A DNA stretch of 64,000 nucleotides, taken from contig JBCBGC010000012.1 of the NCBI GenBank assembly GCA_038527215.1, positions 23,740-87,739 of the forward strand. The letters run 5' to 3'. The notes under the pieces are model-generated. The model was given only the letters and a program-made list of their open reading frames with translations, did no database searches and was not told the DNA's origin. Source of the DNA: JAWPMV01 sp038527215 (GTDB taxonomy: Bacteria; Bacteroidota; Bacteroidia; J057). Positions 56,208-64,000 of the stretch are shown piece by piece (positions within the stretch are counted from its first letter, which is position 1; every line of letters begins with the position of its first letter). A program made the position numbers and the translations under genes.

Positions 56208-57293
56208 CTACTCCATTTTCCAGAAGGCGATGCCACCGGCTTGCTTGCCGATTTCAGCCACGGCTACCCGCTTCTGGGTGGCCAGATCGATCACATCTAC
56301 CGAACCTGGTTCGGCTCCAATGCCTTCGACCGTTACGAAGGCATATTTATTATCCGGCGAAATGGTGATGCCGTGGGAAACCCTACGGCTGTTAGGTACC
56401 CGGGCCAGTTCCATGCCGGTTTCCAGGTCCCAGATCCCGGTCTCTGCATCCGTTTTATAGGTTACGACCATGTATTTCCCATTGGGCGAAATCTCCAGGT
56501 TATAGGGGCCTTTGCCGCCGGGAAGGCGACGCACGATTTTCCAGCGCTCCAGATCGATTTCCAGAATTTCGGCTACGCCATTGCCCGCCACATAGACTTT
56601 CCCGCCTTGGGGATGGGGAATCACCCAGGTAGGCTTGACTTCGGAGTAAGGCGTTTCTTCCTCCTCGCCTCCGTGGGCATGCCCTTCTTCATCTTCCACT
56701 TCATCCAGGACCAGCTTGCGCTTGATCTCCAGGTTCATGGCATCAATTTCAAACAGCTCTCCCGACATCATGGCCACGGAATAGTGGTGCATCCCATCAG
56801 CCGATATGCGGCTGCCATGCGGCATCGCTCCGGTGGTGATCTTGGTGAGTTCTGTCATGGTTTCCGGATCGACTACTGAGACCGTAGAAGGTTCCATTTT
56901 GCCATGCAGGTTGAAGTTCACAGTATACAAAAGCCCCGTGGCGGCAGAAATCTGCATAGAAGCAGGAAAAATGCCTAACTCCGTGGTGCCCAGCAGTTGG
57001 TTATCCCCGGTAGAAAACTTGTACAGCTTACCGTAGGGGAAGCCGTGGGCCATGGTGAGAAACCAGTACTTCCCATCAGGACTGACCGTCAACCCATGAG
57101 GGCCTTCGATCTCCGTGGGCATATAGCCTACGGGAATCCGTTCGATGGTTTCCGCTTTTTCGCCGTCAAACTTGACGATAGCCACTTCATCTTCCGACTC
57201 AGCCGCCGCATAGACGTAATAGGTTTGGGCGGACAAAAGGGCCGGGAAGGCCCCACATATTAGCCCCAGGATAAACATCCGTGTGAGTTTCAT
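56208..57293 (-). CDS. Secreted YncE-like beta-propeller protein with His/Glu-rich insert
   Basis: A 361-residue exported protein with a signal peptide (about 1-22). A seven-bladed YVTN/YncE-type propeller fills the rest (VYAAAESEDEVAIVKFDGEK, GPHGLTVSPDGKYWFLTMAHG, NGKYMVVTYKTDAETGIWDLETG, GITISPDNKYAFVTVEGIG). One loop carries an acidic and His-rich insert (DEVEDEEGHAHGGEEEETPYSEVKPTW) that could bind a metal. A role in metal handling or as a soluble partner is possible. The gene follows the LVIVD protein by 12 nt and is likely co-expressed with it. Confidence 0.85.
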   Translation of the reverse strand: MKLTRMFILGLICGAFPALLSAQTYYVYAAAESEDEVAIVKFDGEKAETIERIPVGYMPTEIEGPHGLTVSPDGKYWFLTMAHGFPYGKLYKFSTGDNQLLGTTELGIFPASMQISAATGLLYTVNFNLHGKMEPSTVSVVDPETMTELTKITTGAMPHGSRISADGMHHYSVAMMSGELFEIDAMNLEIKRKLVLDEVEDEEGHAHGGEEEETPYSEVKPTWVIPHPQGGKVYVAGNGVAEILEIDLERWKIVRRLPGGKGPYNLEISPNGKYMVVTYKTDAETGIWDLETGMELARVPNSRRVSHGITISPDNKYAFVTVEGIGAEPGSVDVIDLATQKRVAVAEIGKQAGGIAFWKME

Positions 57294-57305
57294 GGAAAGA
57301 ATTTC

Positions 57306-59300
57306 TTATTCCGTTTTTTTCTTTTCTTCCTTCATTTTGACTGACCAGATCCCACTGTTCCAGTCTGAGATGAAAATGTGTCCTTTATGGGGTTGGGGTC
57401 CCCAGGTCATGGGCGCATTAGGAATTCGTCCTTTGCTATCCGTAGGTTTAAACCAGGACATTTCTCTGCCTTGTTTAAAGAGGTCTCCCATCAGGTCTCC
57501 GGAAATATCAACCACCCGCAGGCCTGCGTTATAGTTGGCTACGTAAAGGGTTTCTCCTTCAATCCAGAAGTTGTGGGAACCAGCCCCCGGTACTTCGAAG
57601 TGGGCCACTTCCTTAGGATTCTCCAGATCGGTAAAGTCGATCACGTGCAGGTATCCGCCCGCATAGGTAGGCTTGTCATCGGTGAAGAGCCCATTGGGGA
57701 AAGCTTCGTCTCCGGCGATGATATAAAACTTCCCGGTGGAAGGACTTTTGAAAGGGAAGGCAGCATGGTTCCAGCCACTCGGATAGGCATAGCTGGCCAT
57801 TTTTACCGGCTTCTCAGGAGTTCCGCCTGCTACGCCATTGCCAACGTCAACCATCACTACGCCATCGCGCCAGTTGGAAGAATAGGCAATGCCGTCTTCA
57901 ATCCAGACATCGTGAATCGCGTGTCCGGGTTCTGCCAATTCAAAGGTGCCTATGGTTTTAGGATTTTTGGGGTCTTCAATATTGACGACATCGTAACGCT
58001 CGCCATTACTTAGTGCGTAAACATGGTTTTTGTAAATAAAAAGGTTGTGTACGCCTCCGGTTAGGCCTTCGGTGTATTCACTGAGGATGGTGGCTTCACG
58101 GGGATTGGTAACATCAATGATCACAATGCCATTTTTCCGGTTAGAAGCACCTTCCCGGCTGATGACACAGATTTTCCCGTCTTCCGAAACCTTGACGTCG
58201 TTGACAGTCCGGGCATCTACCTTGATGGTATCAATGCCAATGATGTTGGCGGGATCAGTTACGTCCCAGAAGTAGGCTTCCCCATCGGCGCCCCAGGTGC
58301 CAGTTACCGCATAGTCTTTTCCGTCTACGCCTTCCCAGACCCATAGGTCAGAGGTGTGCGCATTGCTGACAGCACCTTGTCCCACCATGCGGATCGGACG
58401 TTTCACGTCTCGGGCTACCACATTTACAAAGCTGGTCGCAGACTGGGTACCACTGGTGGCCGTGATACTGTAGCGGCCTGGCTCGTAAGCCACGAAGCGG
58501 CCGTCCTGAGCAACCATGCCTGCCGCAGTATAAGAAGGATTATGGGCTTCTCCCTGATAAGCATACTGAATAGGCATGTTTTCTACCACGTTGCCGCCTT
58601 TATCCCGGGCGATTACTTTGGTCTGCAAGACATCTCCGGTTCTGATTTCAGGCACTACATTGGCGAGTTCCAGCGAAACCACCGGATTTTTCTTTACGAT
58701 TACTTCAACATTCGCCTTTAGCTTTTCGGTTGAAGCCGTTACGTTGATCTTACCTTTTTTATGGGCTCTAAGGTTACCAAAGGCATCAAAACTGGCGACA
58801 GCAGGATTGCTGCTTTTCATTTCTACCGGAACATCATCCCGGAATTGTCCTCTGTCATCCACGACCCGAGTGGCTACGGGATTCATGGTGCCGGAGTAAA
58901 CCTCGGTAGGTGCATCCACAAACTGAATTTCTTTGGGCTGCGGGAAGTTGACAGAGATTTCCATGTCAAAGCGGGCGCCCCCTTTTTCTCCTCTGGGCTT
59001 GAGGATAATCAGGCCGGCTTTTCCGCCAGAGATCGCGGAGAGTTCTCCGGTTTTACGATCGGCTCTTACTACCTTGGCGTTACGGGAATAAAAGCGCAGT
59101 TCGGGATCTTTTACTTCGTTCCCTTCACTGTCGATCACCTTGATGTCCAATTGGAGCGTTTCGCCCACGTTCATCACGGGTTTTTCAGGAGAAACTTCTA
59201 TTCTAAATTCTGCTTTTTGGGCCAGTCCCAGATTCGCGAGCAGGAAGCAAGTAGCCAGCATCAGCGAAGCACGTCGATAAGTGGCAAGGATATAATTCAT
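57306..59300 (-). CDS. Secreted Ig-like and LVIVD-repeat beta-propeller protein
   Basis: A 664-residue protein. The ATG at 59300 directly precedes a signal peptide (about 1-27, ending LGLAQ), so it is chosen over the longer frame from 59351. Three to four Big/Ig-like domains (about 30-320) begin PEKPVMNVGETLQLDIKVIDSEGNEV; LVIVD repeats follow (about 330-640) such as GIVIIDVTNPREATILSEY, YDVVNIEDPKNPKTIGTF and LHVIDFTDLENPKEVAHF. Such proteins are usually exported and surface associated. The downstream propeller protein starts 12 nt later, forming a two-gene unit. The C-terminus ends KMKEEKKKTE with no T9SS domain. Confidence 0.87.
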   Translation of the reverse strand: MNYILATYRRASLMLATCFLLANLGLAQKAEFRIEVSPEKPVMNVGETLQLDIKVIDSEGNEVKDPELRFYSRNAKVVRADRKTGELSAISGGKAGLIILKPRGEKGGARFDMEISVNFPQPKEIQFVDAPTEVYSGTMNPVATRVVDDRGQFRDDVPVEMKSSNPAVASFDAFGNLRAHKKGKINVTASTEKLKANVEVIVKKNPVVSLELANVVPEIRTGDVLQTKVIARDKGGNVVENMPIQYAYQGEAHNPSYTAAGMVAQDGRFVAYEPGRYSITATSGTQSATSFVNVVARDVKRPIRMVGQGAVSNAHTSDLWVWEGVDGKDYAVTGTWGADGEAYFWDVTDPANIIGIDTIKVDARTVNDVKVSEDGKICVISREGASNRKNGIVIIDVTNPREATILSEYTEGLTGGVHNLFIYKNHVYALSNGERYDVVNIEDPKNPKTIGTFELAEPGHAIHDVWIEDGIAYSSNWRDGVVMVDVGNGVAGGTPEKPVKMASYAYPSGWNHAAFPFKSPSTGKFYIIAGDEAFPNGLFTDDKPTYAGGYLHVIDFTDLENPKEVAHFEVPGAGSHNFWIEGETLYVANYNAGLRVVDISGDLMGDLFKQGREMSWFKPTDSKGRIPNAPMTWGPQPHKGHIFISDWNSGIWSVKMKEEKKKTE

Positions 59301-59423
59301 GTTGGGTGTAAATTGCGTTTCCGATGAACCAGAAAAGCGAATCTGGTCCATTCAAATCCTAACTTAAGCTAAAATTGCTAGAAATACATATTCAAGGATG
59401 GATTGGATCGGGCTGAACAACCC

Positions 59424-60230
59424 ATGAAAAAGATGACCCACATATTGCTCTACACCCTGTTGCTGTATGGGCTGGTCGTATTGCTGGCCAACTTATTTCA
59501 GCATCGATTTATTTTTCAGCCCAAAAAGCTGGAGTCAGATTACCGTTTTTCCCTACCGCATGCTTTCAAGGAAATCTGGCTAGAGGGTGCTGATAGCCTC
59601 AAAATTCACAGTCTTTATTTTCCTGCCGAAGCAGAAAGCCGGGGGCTGGTGCTCTATTTTCACGGCAATGCTGACAACCTCCAACGTTGGGGTCAGTACA
59701 CGGAAGATTTTACCCGCTTGGGATTTGAGGTCCTCGCCATCGATTACCCAGGGTATGGTAAGAGCCCGGGTACACCCTCAGAAAATAGCATTTTTGCCAG
59801 TGCCGAGTTGGCCTATCAGTGGGCCAGAACCCATCACCCAGACCGTCCGCTGGTGATCTACGGTCGCTCTCTGGGGAGTGGTCCGGCTTCTTATTTGCGG
59901 AGTCAGCATCCTCAGCACTGGCTGATGCTGGAGACCCCTTTTTATTCTATCCAGGATGTAATGACCCACGGATATCGGGCCTTTTTACCCTTTGTCTCCA
60001 GTCCGCTTTTTCCCGTCCACCAATACCTGTCTCAACAGCCCGAGAAAGCCTGTATTTTCCAGGGCACCGATGACTGGGTGGTCCCTTTTGCCTCAGCCGT
60101 TAAACTCAAACCCCTTTTAGCCGATCCCGAGCAATTTTTTATCTATGAAGGGGGTGGGCACAAAAACCTCCGCACCTTCCCTTCTTATCACCAAGACCTG
60201 GCCCGTATGCTGGACCAGGTTGTAGAATAG
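59424..60230 (+). CDS. Alpha/beta hydrolase, membrane-anchored (Bem46-like)
   Basis: A 268-residue protein with an N-terminal hydrophobic anchor (about 6-26) and an alpha/beta-hydrolase domain. The nucleophile elbow is GRSLGSG (Ser), the acid Asp is in GTDDWVVP and the His in GGGHKNL; the HGNADN motif forms the oxyanion hole. It resembles the YfhR/Bem46 lipase-like group of unknown substrate. The frame is open to a TTG at 59403; the ATG at 59424 begins MKKMTHIL directly before the anchor and is preferred. Confidence 0.9.
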   Translation: MKKMTHILLYTLLLYGLVVLLANLFQHRFIFQPKKLESDYRFSLPHAFKEIWLEGADSLKIHSLYFPAEAESRGLVLYFHGNADNLQRWGQYTEDFTRLGFEVLAIDYPGYGKSPGTPSENSIFASAELAYQWARTHHPDRPLVIYGRSLGSGPASYLRSQHPQHWLMLETPFYSIQDVMTHGYRAFLPFVSSPLFPVHQYLSQQPEKACIFQGTDDWVVPFASAVKLKPLLADPEQFFIYEGGGHKNLRTFPSYHQDLARMLDQVVE

Positions 60231-60233
60231 AAA

Positions 60234-60259
60234 AACCCCCTCCGAAATCGGAGAGGGTT
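60234..60259. terminator. Bidirectional terminator between convergent genes
   Basis: AACCCCCTCCG (60234-60244) pairs with CGGAGAGGGTT (60249-60259) with one mismatch and a 4-nt loop. There is a T5 tract on the minus strand. It serves the alpha/beta hydrolase and the basic secreted protein. Confidence 0.85.
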
Positions 60260-60288
60260 GGTTCGTTAAACGGATGCTGTATTAAGTC

Positions 60289-60984
60289 TTAGTTTTTCTG
60301 AACGGCAGAGGTGCTGTACTTGAAGAAGTTTCCTACTGATACGTTTTTGATGACGACTTTGTAGGTAGCGTTGCGGGCGCCGGAGTATTCTTTCACGATC
60401 GGACGGTCATTGCGGTCCATTACTTCGTCGTAGATTTTGCGACCATTCTTGTAGATGTATACGTTGGCGCGGGCGCTTCCTCCGGTGCGAGTTACGTTGA
60501 TTCTGATTTTATTTTTGCAAGGCTTGTCGTAGATGACAGTTTTTTGTCCCTGACCGGCGAGGTTTCCGTTGGCAGAACCGAGGGCATCAGTTACACCGGT
60601 GATGTTCAAGCGGTAGCTGAATTTGTTGCCTACAGACTGGTTTACGATTTCTACCCGTACGCTTTTTCCTTTTACGTTATTGACAGTTCTGCTGCGGTAC
60701 TCCGTGGTGTAATTACCGTTGTTGAATTCAATGAAGGATTTGCGCTGGTTGTTGACGTAGATATTGACGATGGTCTGGGCTCTTCCGTCAGTCTTTTTCA
60801 CTTTTACCGTGATGCTGTTTCCAGTAGGTCTGATGGTCGTTTTGGCAGGTCCGCCAGCATATACAGTTCCGGTACGGTTGGTATAAGTCTTGGTGCAATT
60901 AATCCCTGCAAAAGCGGTTGATACGGTGCTCATAAAAGCGATCAGCAGGAAAAGGCTCAGGGATTTGTTTACTAGGAGTTTCAT
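60289..60984 (-). CDS. Basic secreted protein with internal duplication, unknown family
   Basis: A 231-residue protein with a signal peptide (about 1-27, ending STAFA). The mature part is strongly basic (Lys/Arg/Asn-rich) and built of two similar beta-rich units: about 47-127 (KTTIRPTGNSITVKVKKTDG ... RVEIVNQSVGNKFSYRLNI) and about 146-228 (KTVIYDKPCKNKIRINVTRTGG ... KVVIKNVSVGNFFKYSTSA). Each ends in the motif N-x-SVGN-x-F-x-Y. The two cysteines may form one disulfide. No enzyme motif is seen; it could be an adhesin or a surface-coating protein. A long 5' leader (60985-61165) contains the inverted repeat ACGAGTTA/TAACTCGT. Confidence 0.85.
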   Translation of the reverse strand: MKLLVNKSLSLFLLIAFMSTVSTAFAGINCTKTYTNRTGTVYAGGPAKTTIRPTGNSITVKVKKTDGRAQTIVNIYVNNQRKSFIEFNNGNYTTEYRSRTVNNVKGKSVRVEIVNQSVGNKFSYRLNITGVTDALGSANGNLAGQGQKTVIYDKPCKNKIRINVTRTGGSARANVYIYKNGRKIYDEVMDRNDRPIVKEYSGARNATYKVVIKNVSVGNFFKYSTSAVQKN

Positions 60985-61165
60985 AATGACGAGTTAGATA
61001 TTTGTTGTAAAAAGTGATGGTGATTTCGATCATCGGTGGTAAGTATCCAGCGATGGAAAAAACGTAACTCGTCTGGGAGGAAATTTTTGTAAAAAAATCC
61101 CATTCCACGATGCTCTACTCCTTATATAGAGATCGCTCATTTTTTACCGAAAAAAAATATGAAAC

Positions 61166-62308
61166 TTACTGTTGGGCCGCCTTGATGGCTTCGGCAACAA
61201 TCTCAGAATCCGTGAAAATCGTGCCCAGAATTCCGCCTACTTTGTAGTTGTCATAGCCTACGAAATACAAGCCACGATGGACGCCCGTCCCCACAGGCTG
61301 AGAAGGAACTCCATACTGATCGAGCATCTCATCTATTTGCGGGACAAAATCCTGAAGCTGAGCGCGATAACCTGTACAAAGCAACACTTGATCAAAGGCA
61401 TGCTGTGTGCCATCTTCCAGCACTACGCCTTGCTCGTAGAAGCGTTCGAAGTTGGGCAGAATCTTGATCTCGCCGGATTTGATTTTAGCGACGGTGCCTA
61501 GATCAATCACCGGCGTTTTACCGGTTTCCCGGAGTTGCTGGACCGGGTGAAGTTTGGACATGGGCACGCCGTATTTGGTGAGGTCGCCGATCACCACCTT
61601 CCGAATCTGCGTACCCAGCCAGTCGCCCAATCCGAATGGAAATTTTTCCAGGGTCTTGGCCGTCACCTGTACCGGTCGGCCGTTGATATCCCGGGGCACG
61701 ATGGAGATAGGACTGCGTACAGAAATCCAGGTTTCTACCCCGTGTTTGCACAAATCCAGCGCGACCTCTGCCCCCGTATTGCCCATGCCCACTACGAGGA
61801 CTTTTTGTTTGAGAAAAGGATCGGGATTGCGGTAGGCTCTGCTGTGGGAAATGCGGCCTTGAAAGGTTTCCTGCTCAGGCCAGGTTGGGACATGCGGCAC
61901 CCGGTTGACCCCGGAAGCAATCACCACCGAGGGCGTCTGATAAGTAGGACCCTCTTTGATCCGCACCAGCCAGCCTTCCGGGCTTTTTTCCAGTTGCTCT
62001 ACTTCCTGTCCGAAGCGAGGCTGAATGTCAAATTCCTGGGTATAGGTTTGTAGGTAGCGGACAAAATCCTCCCTGGGTACATACAAGGGATAATCCTCCG
62101 GAAAGGGCAAATGAGGCAGATGAGAAAACTGCTTGACGGTGTGCAGGGCCAGCCGATCATAGTGATTTTGCCAGCTCCACCCCACACTTTGCTGCTGCTC
62201 CACCAGTTCAAAAGGTAGTTTCAGGTTTCTGAGCCTGCCTGCTACGGCCAGCCCCGCAGGACCAGCCCCAATGATCAGACAGGGCGTTTGAATAGGAGAA
62301 GCAGCCAT
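61166..62308 (-). CDS. FAD-dependent flavin monooxygenase-like oxidoreductase (CzcO type)
   Basis: A 380-residue single-component flavoprotein. FAD binding is by IIGAGPAGLAVAG (about 12-24) and NADPH binding by VLVVGMGNTGAEVALDL (about 170-186). The FMO-like region FQGRISHSRAYRNPDPF matches the FxGxxxHxxx motif; LLCTGY is the usual C-terminal signature. It is probably a cytoplasmic Baeyer-Villiger or N/S-oxygenating enzyme; CzcO-like members have also been linked to metal or sulfur metabolism. It stands alone and is divergent from the acyltransferase gene. Confidence 0.9.
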   Translation of the reverse strand: MAASPIQTPCLIIGAGPAGLAVAGRLRNLKLPFELVEQQQSVGWSWQNHYDRLALHTVKQFSHLPHLPFPEDYPLYVPREDFVRYLQTYTQEFDIQPRFGQEVEQLEKSPEGWLVRIKEGPTYQTPSVVIASGVNRVPHVPTWPEQETFQGRISHSRAYRNPDPFLKQKVLVVGMGNTGAEVALDLCKHGVETWISVRSPISIVPRDINGRPVQVTAKTLEKFPFGLGDWLGTQIRKVVIGDLTKYGVPMSKLHPVQQLRETGKTPVIDLGTVAKIKSGEIKILPNFERFYEQGVVLEDGTQHAFDQVLLCTGYRAQLQDFVPQIDEMLDQYGVPSQPVGTGVHRGLYFVGYDNYKVGGILGTIFTDSEIVAEAIKAAQQ

Positions 62309-62495
62309 AGAGTAAAATCAGTTTGGAATGAAATAAATGCCTTCTTTGGGCTATCGTTTTGCTTTTTTCTCAAAAACTAAAGTAAGTCTTTTCGGTTTAA
62401 CTCCTCACATATAGGTCGGTAAAAATCAGCAAGCCCCTGGCATTGCGTATCTTTAGCGACGCATTGCACAGCCCTTTAGCCCCTCAATAACGATT

Positions 62496-63113
62496 ATGAT
62501 TAAGATATTCAGGTGGTTCTTTCGGCTGACCGGTTGGAAAATGGCCCCCAATACTCCTCCGGAAGCGTATCGTCAATCCGTCATGTTGGCTGCTCCTCAT
62601 ACGACCCAGTGGGATGCCATGTATATGATCGGCGCTTTTGGCGAAATGGGCATTCCCCTCCGCTACGCTATCAAGAAAGAATTTAAACGCATTCCCATCA
62701 TCGGCAGTATCCTGGCTAGTGTAGGCGCGCTGTGGATTGACCGGAGCAGCTCGGCCAAAGACCAAAAGCGCCGTAGTTACATTGACGTGATGGCGGAGTT
62801 TTTTGAAACCGGAGAAGATCTCGCCATGATCATTGCTCCCGAAGGCACCCGTAGCCTGCAGAAGGAGTGGAAACTCGGATTTTATCATATCGCTGTTAAA
62901 GCCGGCGTGCCCATTACTCTGGGCTATTTGGACTATCCTACCAAAACCGCAGGGGTGGGCGGACCGATTTTTCCTTCCGGAGATATGGAGGAGGACTTGA
63001 AAAAAATCATGGATTTTTATCGGGACATCCGGGGCAAGCATCCCCAAAAATTCATGGTAGATCAGCGCTATGACCGGAAAAAGACCCCGCCCGCGGCGGA
63101 GGAGGCGGCTTAG
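62496..63113 (+). CDS. PlsC-like 1-acyl-glycerol-3-phosphate acyltransferase
   Basis: A 205-residue acyltransferase. The catalytic HX4D motif is HTTQWD (H35, D40), and the glycerol-phosphate-binding motif is PEGTRS. It transfers an acyl chain to lysophosphatidic acid or a related acceptor in membrane lipid synthesis. The protein is short, with at most a weak membrane anchor (IFRWFFRLTGW), as in the compact Bacteroidota members. It is convergent with the acyl-CoA synthetase gene 11 nt away; the two products work in consecutive steps of lipid assembly, but opposite strands rule out an operon. Confidence 0.9.
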   Translation: MIKIFRWFFRLTGWKMAPNTPPEAYRQSVMLAAPHTTQWDAMYMIGAFGEMGIPLRYAIKKEFKRIPIIGSILASVGALWIDRSSSAKDQKRRSYIDVMAEFFETGEDLAMIIAPEGTRSLQKEWKLGFYHIAVKAGVPITLGYLDYPTKTAGVGGPIFPSGDMEEDLKKIMDFYRDIRGKHPQKFMVDQRYDRKKTPPAAEEAA

Positions 63114-63124
63114 AGGTCAGACAT

Positions 63125-64000
63125 TTATCCCTCATACATCTTCTCGATCACCCGCCCGTACTCGGTCGCAATGCGGGACCGGAGCAACTTCATGGTGTAG
63201 GACAAATATCCGTCTTCCGGGGTCCACTCCTGATGAAAGAGATGGATTTCTTTGATGCGCTGGAAGTTGGGCAGGTATTGATTGAGTTTCTCCACTTCCT
63301 CCAGGAGTTTTTGGCGGACCTTGAGGTTGACAGCCATATACTGGGGGCTGGTCCAGTGAATGCCATTTGATTCACACCAAACTTTGAGCAGGTCGTAATT
63401 GGGGCGAACCAAAGCCGTGAGATAGGGACGTTTAAAGCCGACCACCATGATTTGGTCGATAAAAGAAGACTGCCGAAAGTGGTTTTCCAAGACCAAAGGC
63501 GCGATGTATTTGCCAGCAGAGGTTTTGAAAATATCCTTGCGTCGGTCGGTGATTTGGAGAAAACGCCCTTTGACAAATTTGCCCACGTCCCCGGTTTTGA
63601 ACCAGCCATCGTCCTGCAATACCTTAGCGGTTTCCTCAGGCTTCTTGAAATAGCCCTGCATGACATTGGGTCCGCGGACGATGATTTCTCCTTCTCCTTG
63701 CTCATCCGCTTCATCGATCTTGACCTCCACCCCGGGCACGGGTACGCCTACCGTTCCGAATCGAACCAGCCCGGGTGTAAAACGATTGATGCTGATCACG
63801 GGGGAAGTCTCTGTCATGCCGTAACCCTCGCGTACCTTGATCCCGGCTACCGCAAAAATGCGGCTGATCTCAGGTTGCAGATAAGCCGCTCCCGTGAGAA
63901 TCGCTTCTACCTTACCCCCACTTACCTGATGAAAGCGTTGGAAAACCAGCCAGCGGGCAAAAAAGCGCTGCCAGGCGTACCAGGGTCGTACTTTGGCATT
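63125..64000 (-). CDS. Long-chain acyl-CoA synthetase (AMP-forming), 5' part off the window
   Basis: The C-terminal 291 codons of a FadD15-like adenylate-forming enzyme; the frame is open to the right edge, so the start is outside. It shows ILTGAAYLQPEI, the adenylation motif EGYGMTETSPVIS, GTVGVPVPGVEVKI, the GEIIVRGPNVMQGYFKKPE signature, DGWFKTGDVG, and ITDRRKDIFKTSAGKYIAP with the A10 Lys region. It activates fatty acids to acyl-CoA for lipid synthesis or beta-oxidation. An internal ATG at 63817 exists but splits the conserved GYGMTET motif, so the gene clearly extends farther. Confidence 0.93.
   Translation of the reverse strand, partial: NAKVRPWYAWQRFFARWLVFQRFHQVSGGKVEAILTGAAYLQPEISRIFAVAGIKVREGYGMTETSPVISINRFTPGLVRFGTVGVPVPGVEVKIDEADEQGEGEIIVRGPNVMQGYFKKPEETAKVLQDDGWFKTGDVGKFVKGRFLQITDRRKDIFKTSAGKYIAPLVLENHFRQSSFIDQIMVVGFKRPYLTALVRPNYDLLKVWCESNGIHWTSPQYMAVNLKVRQKLLEEVEKLNQYLPNFQRIKEIHLFHQEWTPEDGYLSYTMKLLRSRIATEYGRVIEKMYEG

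Overview
The window reads as a chromosomal scaffold of a Bacteroidota bacterium, most likely in or near the Saprospiria/Lewinella-type lineages. The evidence is three secreted proteins with type IX secretion C-termini (two type A, one PKD-rich type B), Bacteroidota-style promoters (TTTG/TTG, about 19 nt, TAnnTTTG) seen upstream of several genes, and families typical of the phylum (M61 protease, GH78, SSS symporter, SBBP and LVIVD proteins). Most genes are roughly 50-60% G+C in the stretches counted by hand. There is one assembly gap of exactly 100 N (5107-5206). No rRNA, tRNA, CRISPR array or intact insertion sequence was seen.

Layout. 1-5.3 kb: a DUF1156 DNA methylase running off the left edge, a redoxin, a MazG-like pyrophosphatase, an isolated nuoH-nuoI pair, then a string of small hairpins interrupted by the gap. 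5.3-13.7 kb: M61 protease, YdcF-like protein, an AT-rich tetR-DUF6069-SDR cassette, an orphan sensor kinase divergent from a charged repeat-containing secreted protein, and a nitroreductase. 13.8-22 kb: glutathione peroxidase, a DMFase-like protein with an aldo/keto reductase, an SBBP secreted protein, DUF1415, CPBP protease and SCP2 protein. 22-34.3 kb: GH78 rhamnosidase, sirtuin, TPR protein and the housekeeping unit rimP-nusA-infB-nif3-zinc ribbon. 34.5-41.7 kb: MATE exporter and a 1918-residue PKD adhesin. 41.9-64 kb: mostly metabolic and envelope genes, including a tandem pair of erythromycin-esterase-like proteins, NhaC and SSS transporters, two beta-propeller proteins, a flavin monooxygenase, a PlsC-like acyltransferase and an acyl-CoA synthetase cut by the right edge.

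The most informative non-coding signals are these. (1) An about 75-100 bp duplication of the ydcF/kinase convergent junction flanks the AT-rich cassette, a visible scar of its insertion. (2) Two identical 13-bp palindromes lie in that cassette, one inside a near-consensus tetR promoter. (3) Four TTAAC boxes at helical spacing lie between the kinase and the secreted protein, with a -7 element on each side. (4) An intrinsic terminator sits between a consensus promoter and rimP. (5) A structured leader with a terminator-like hairpin precedes the MATE gene. I did not find a clearly new multi-gene system. The strongest candidates for something undescribed are the kinase/charged-protein regulatory unit and the inserted cassette.
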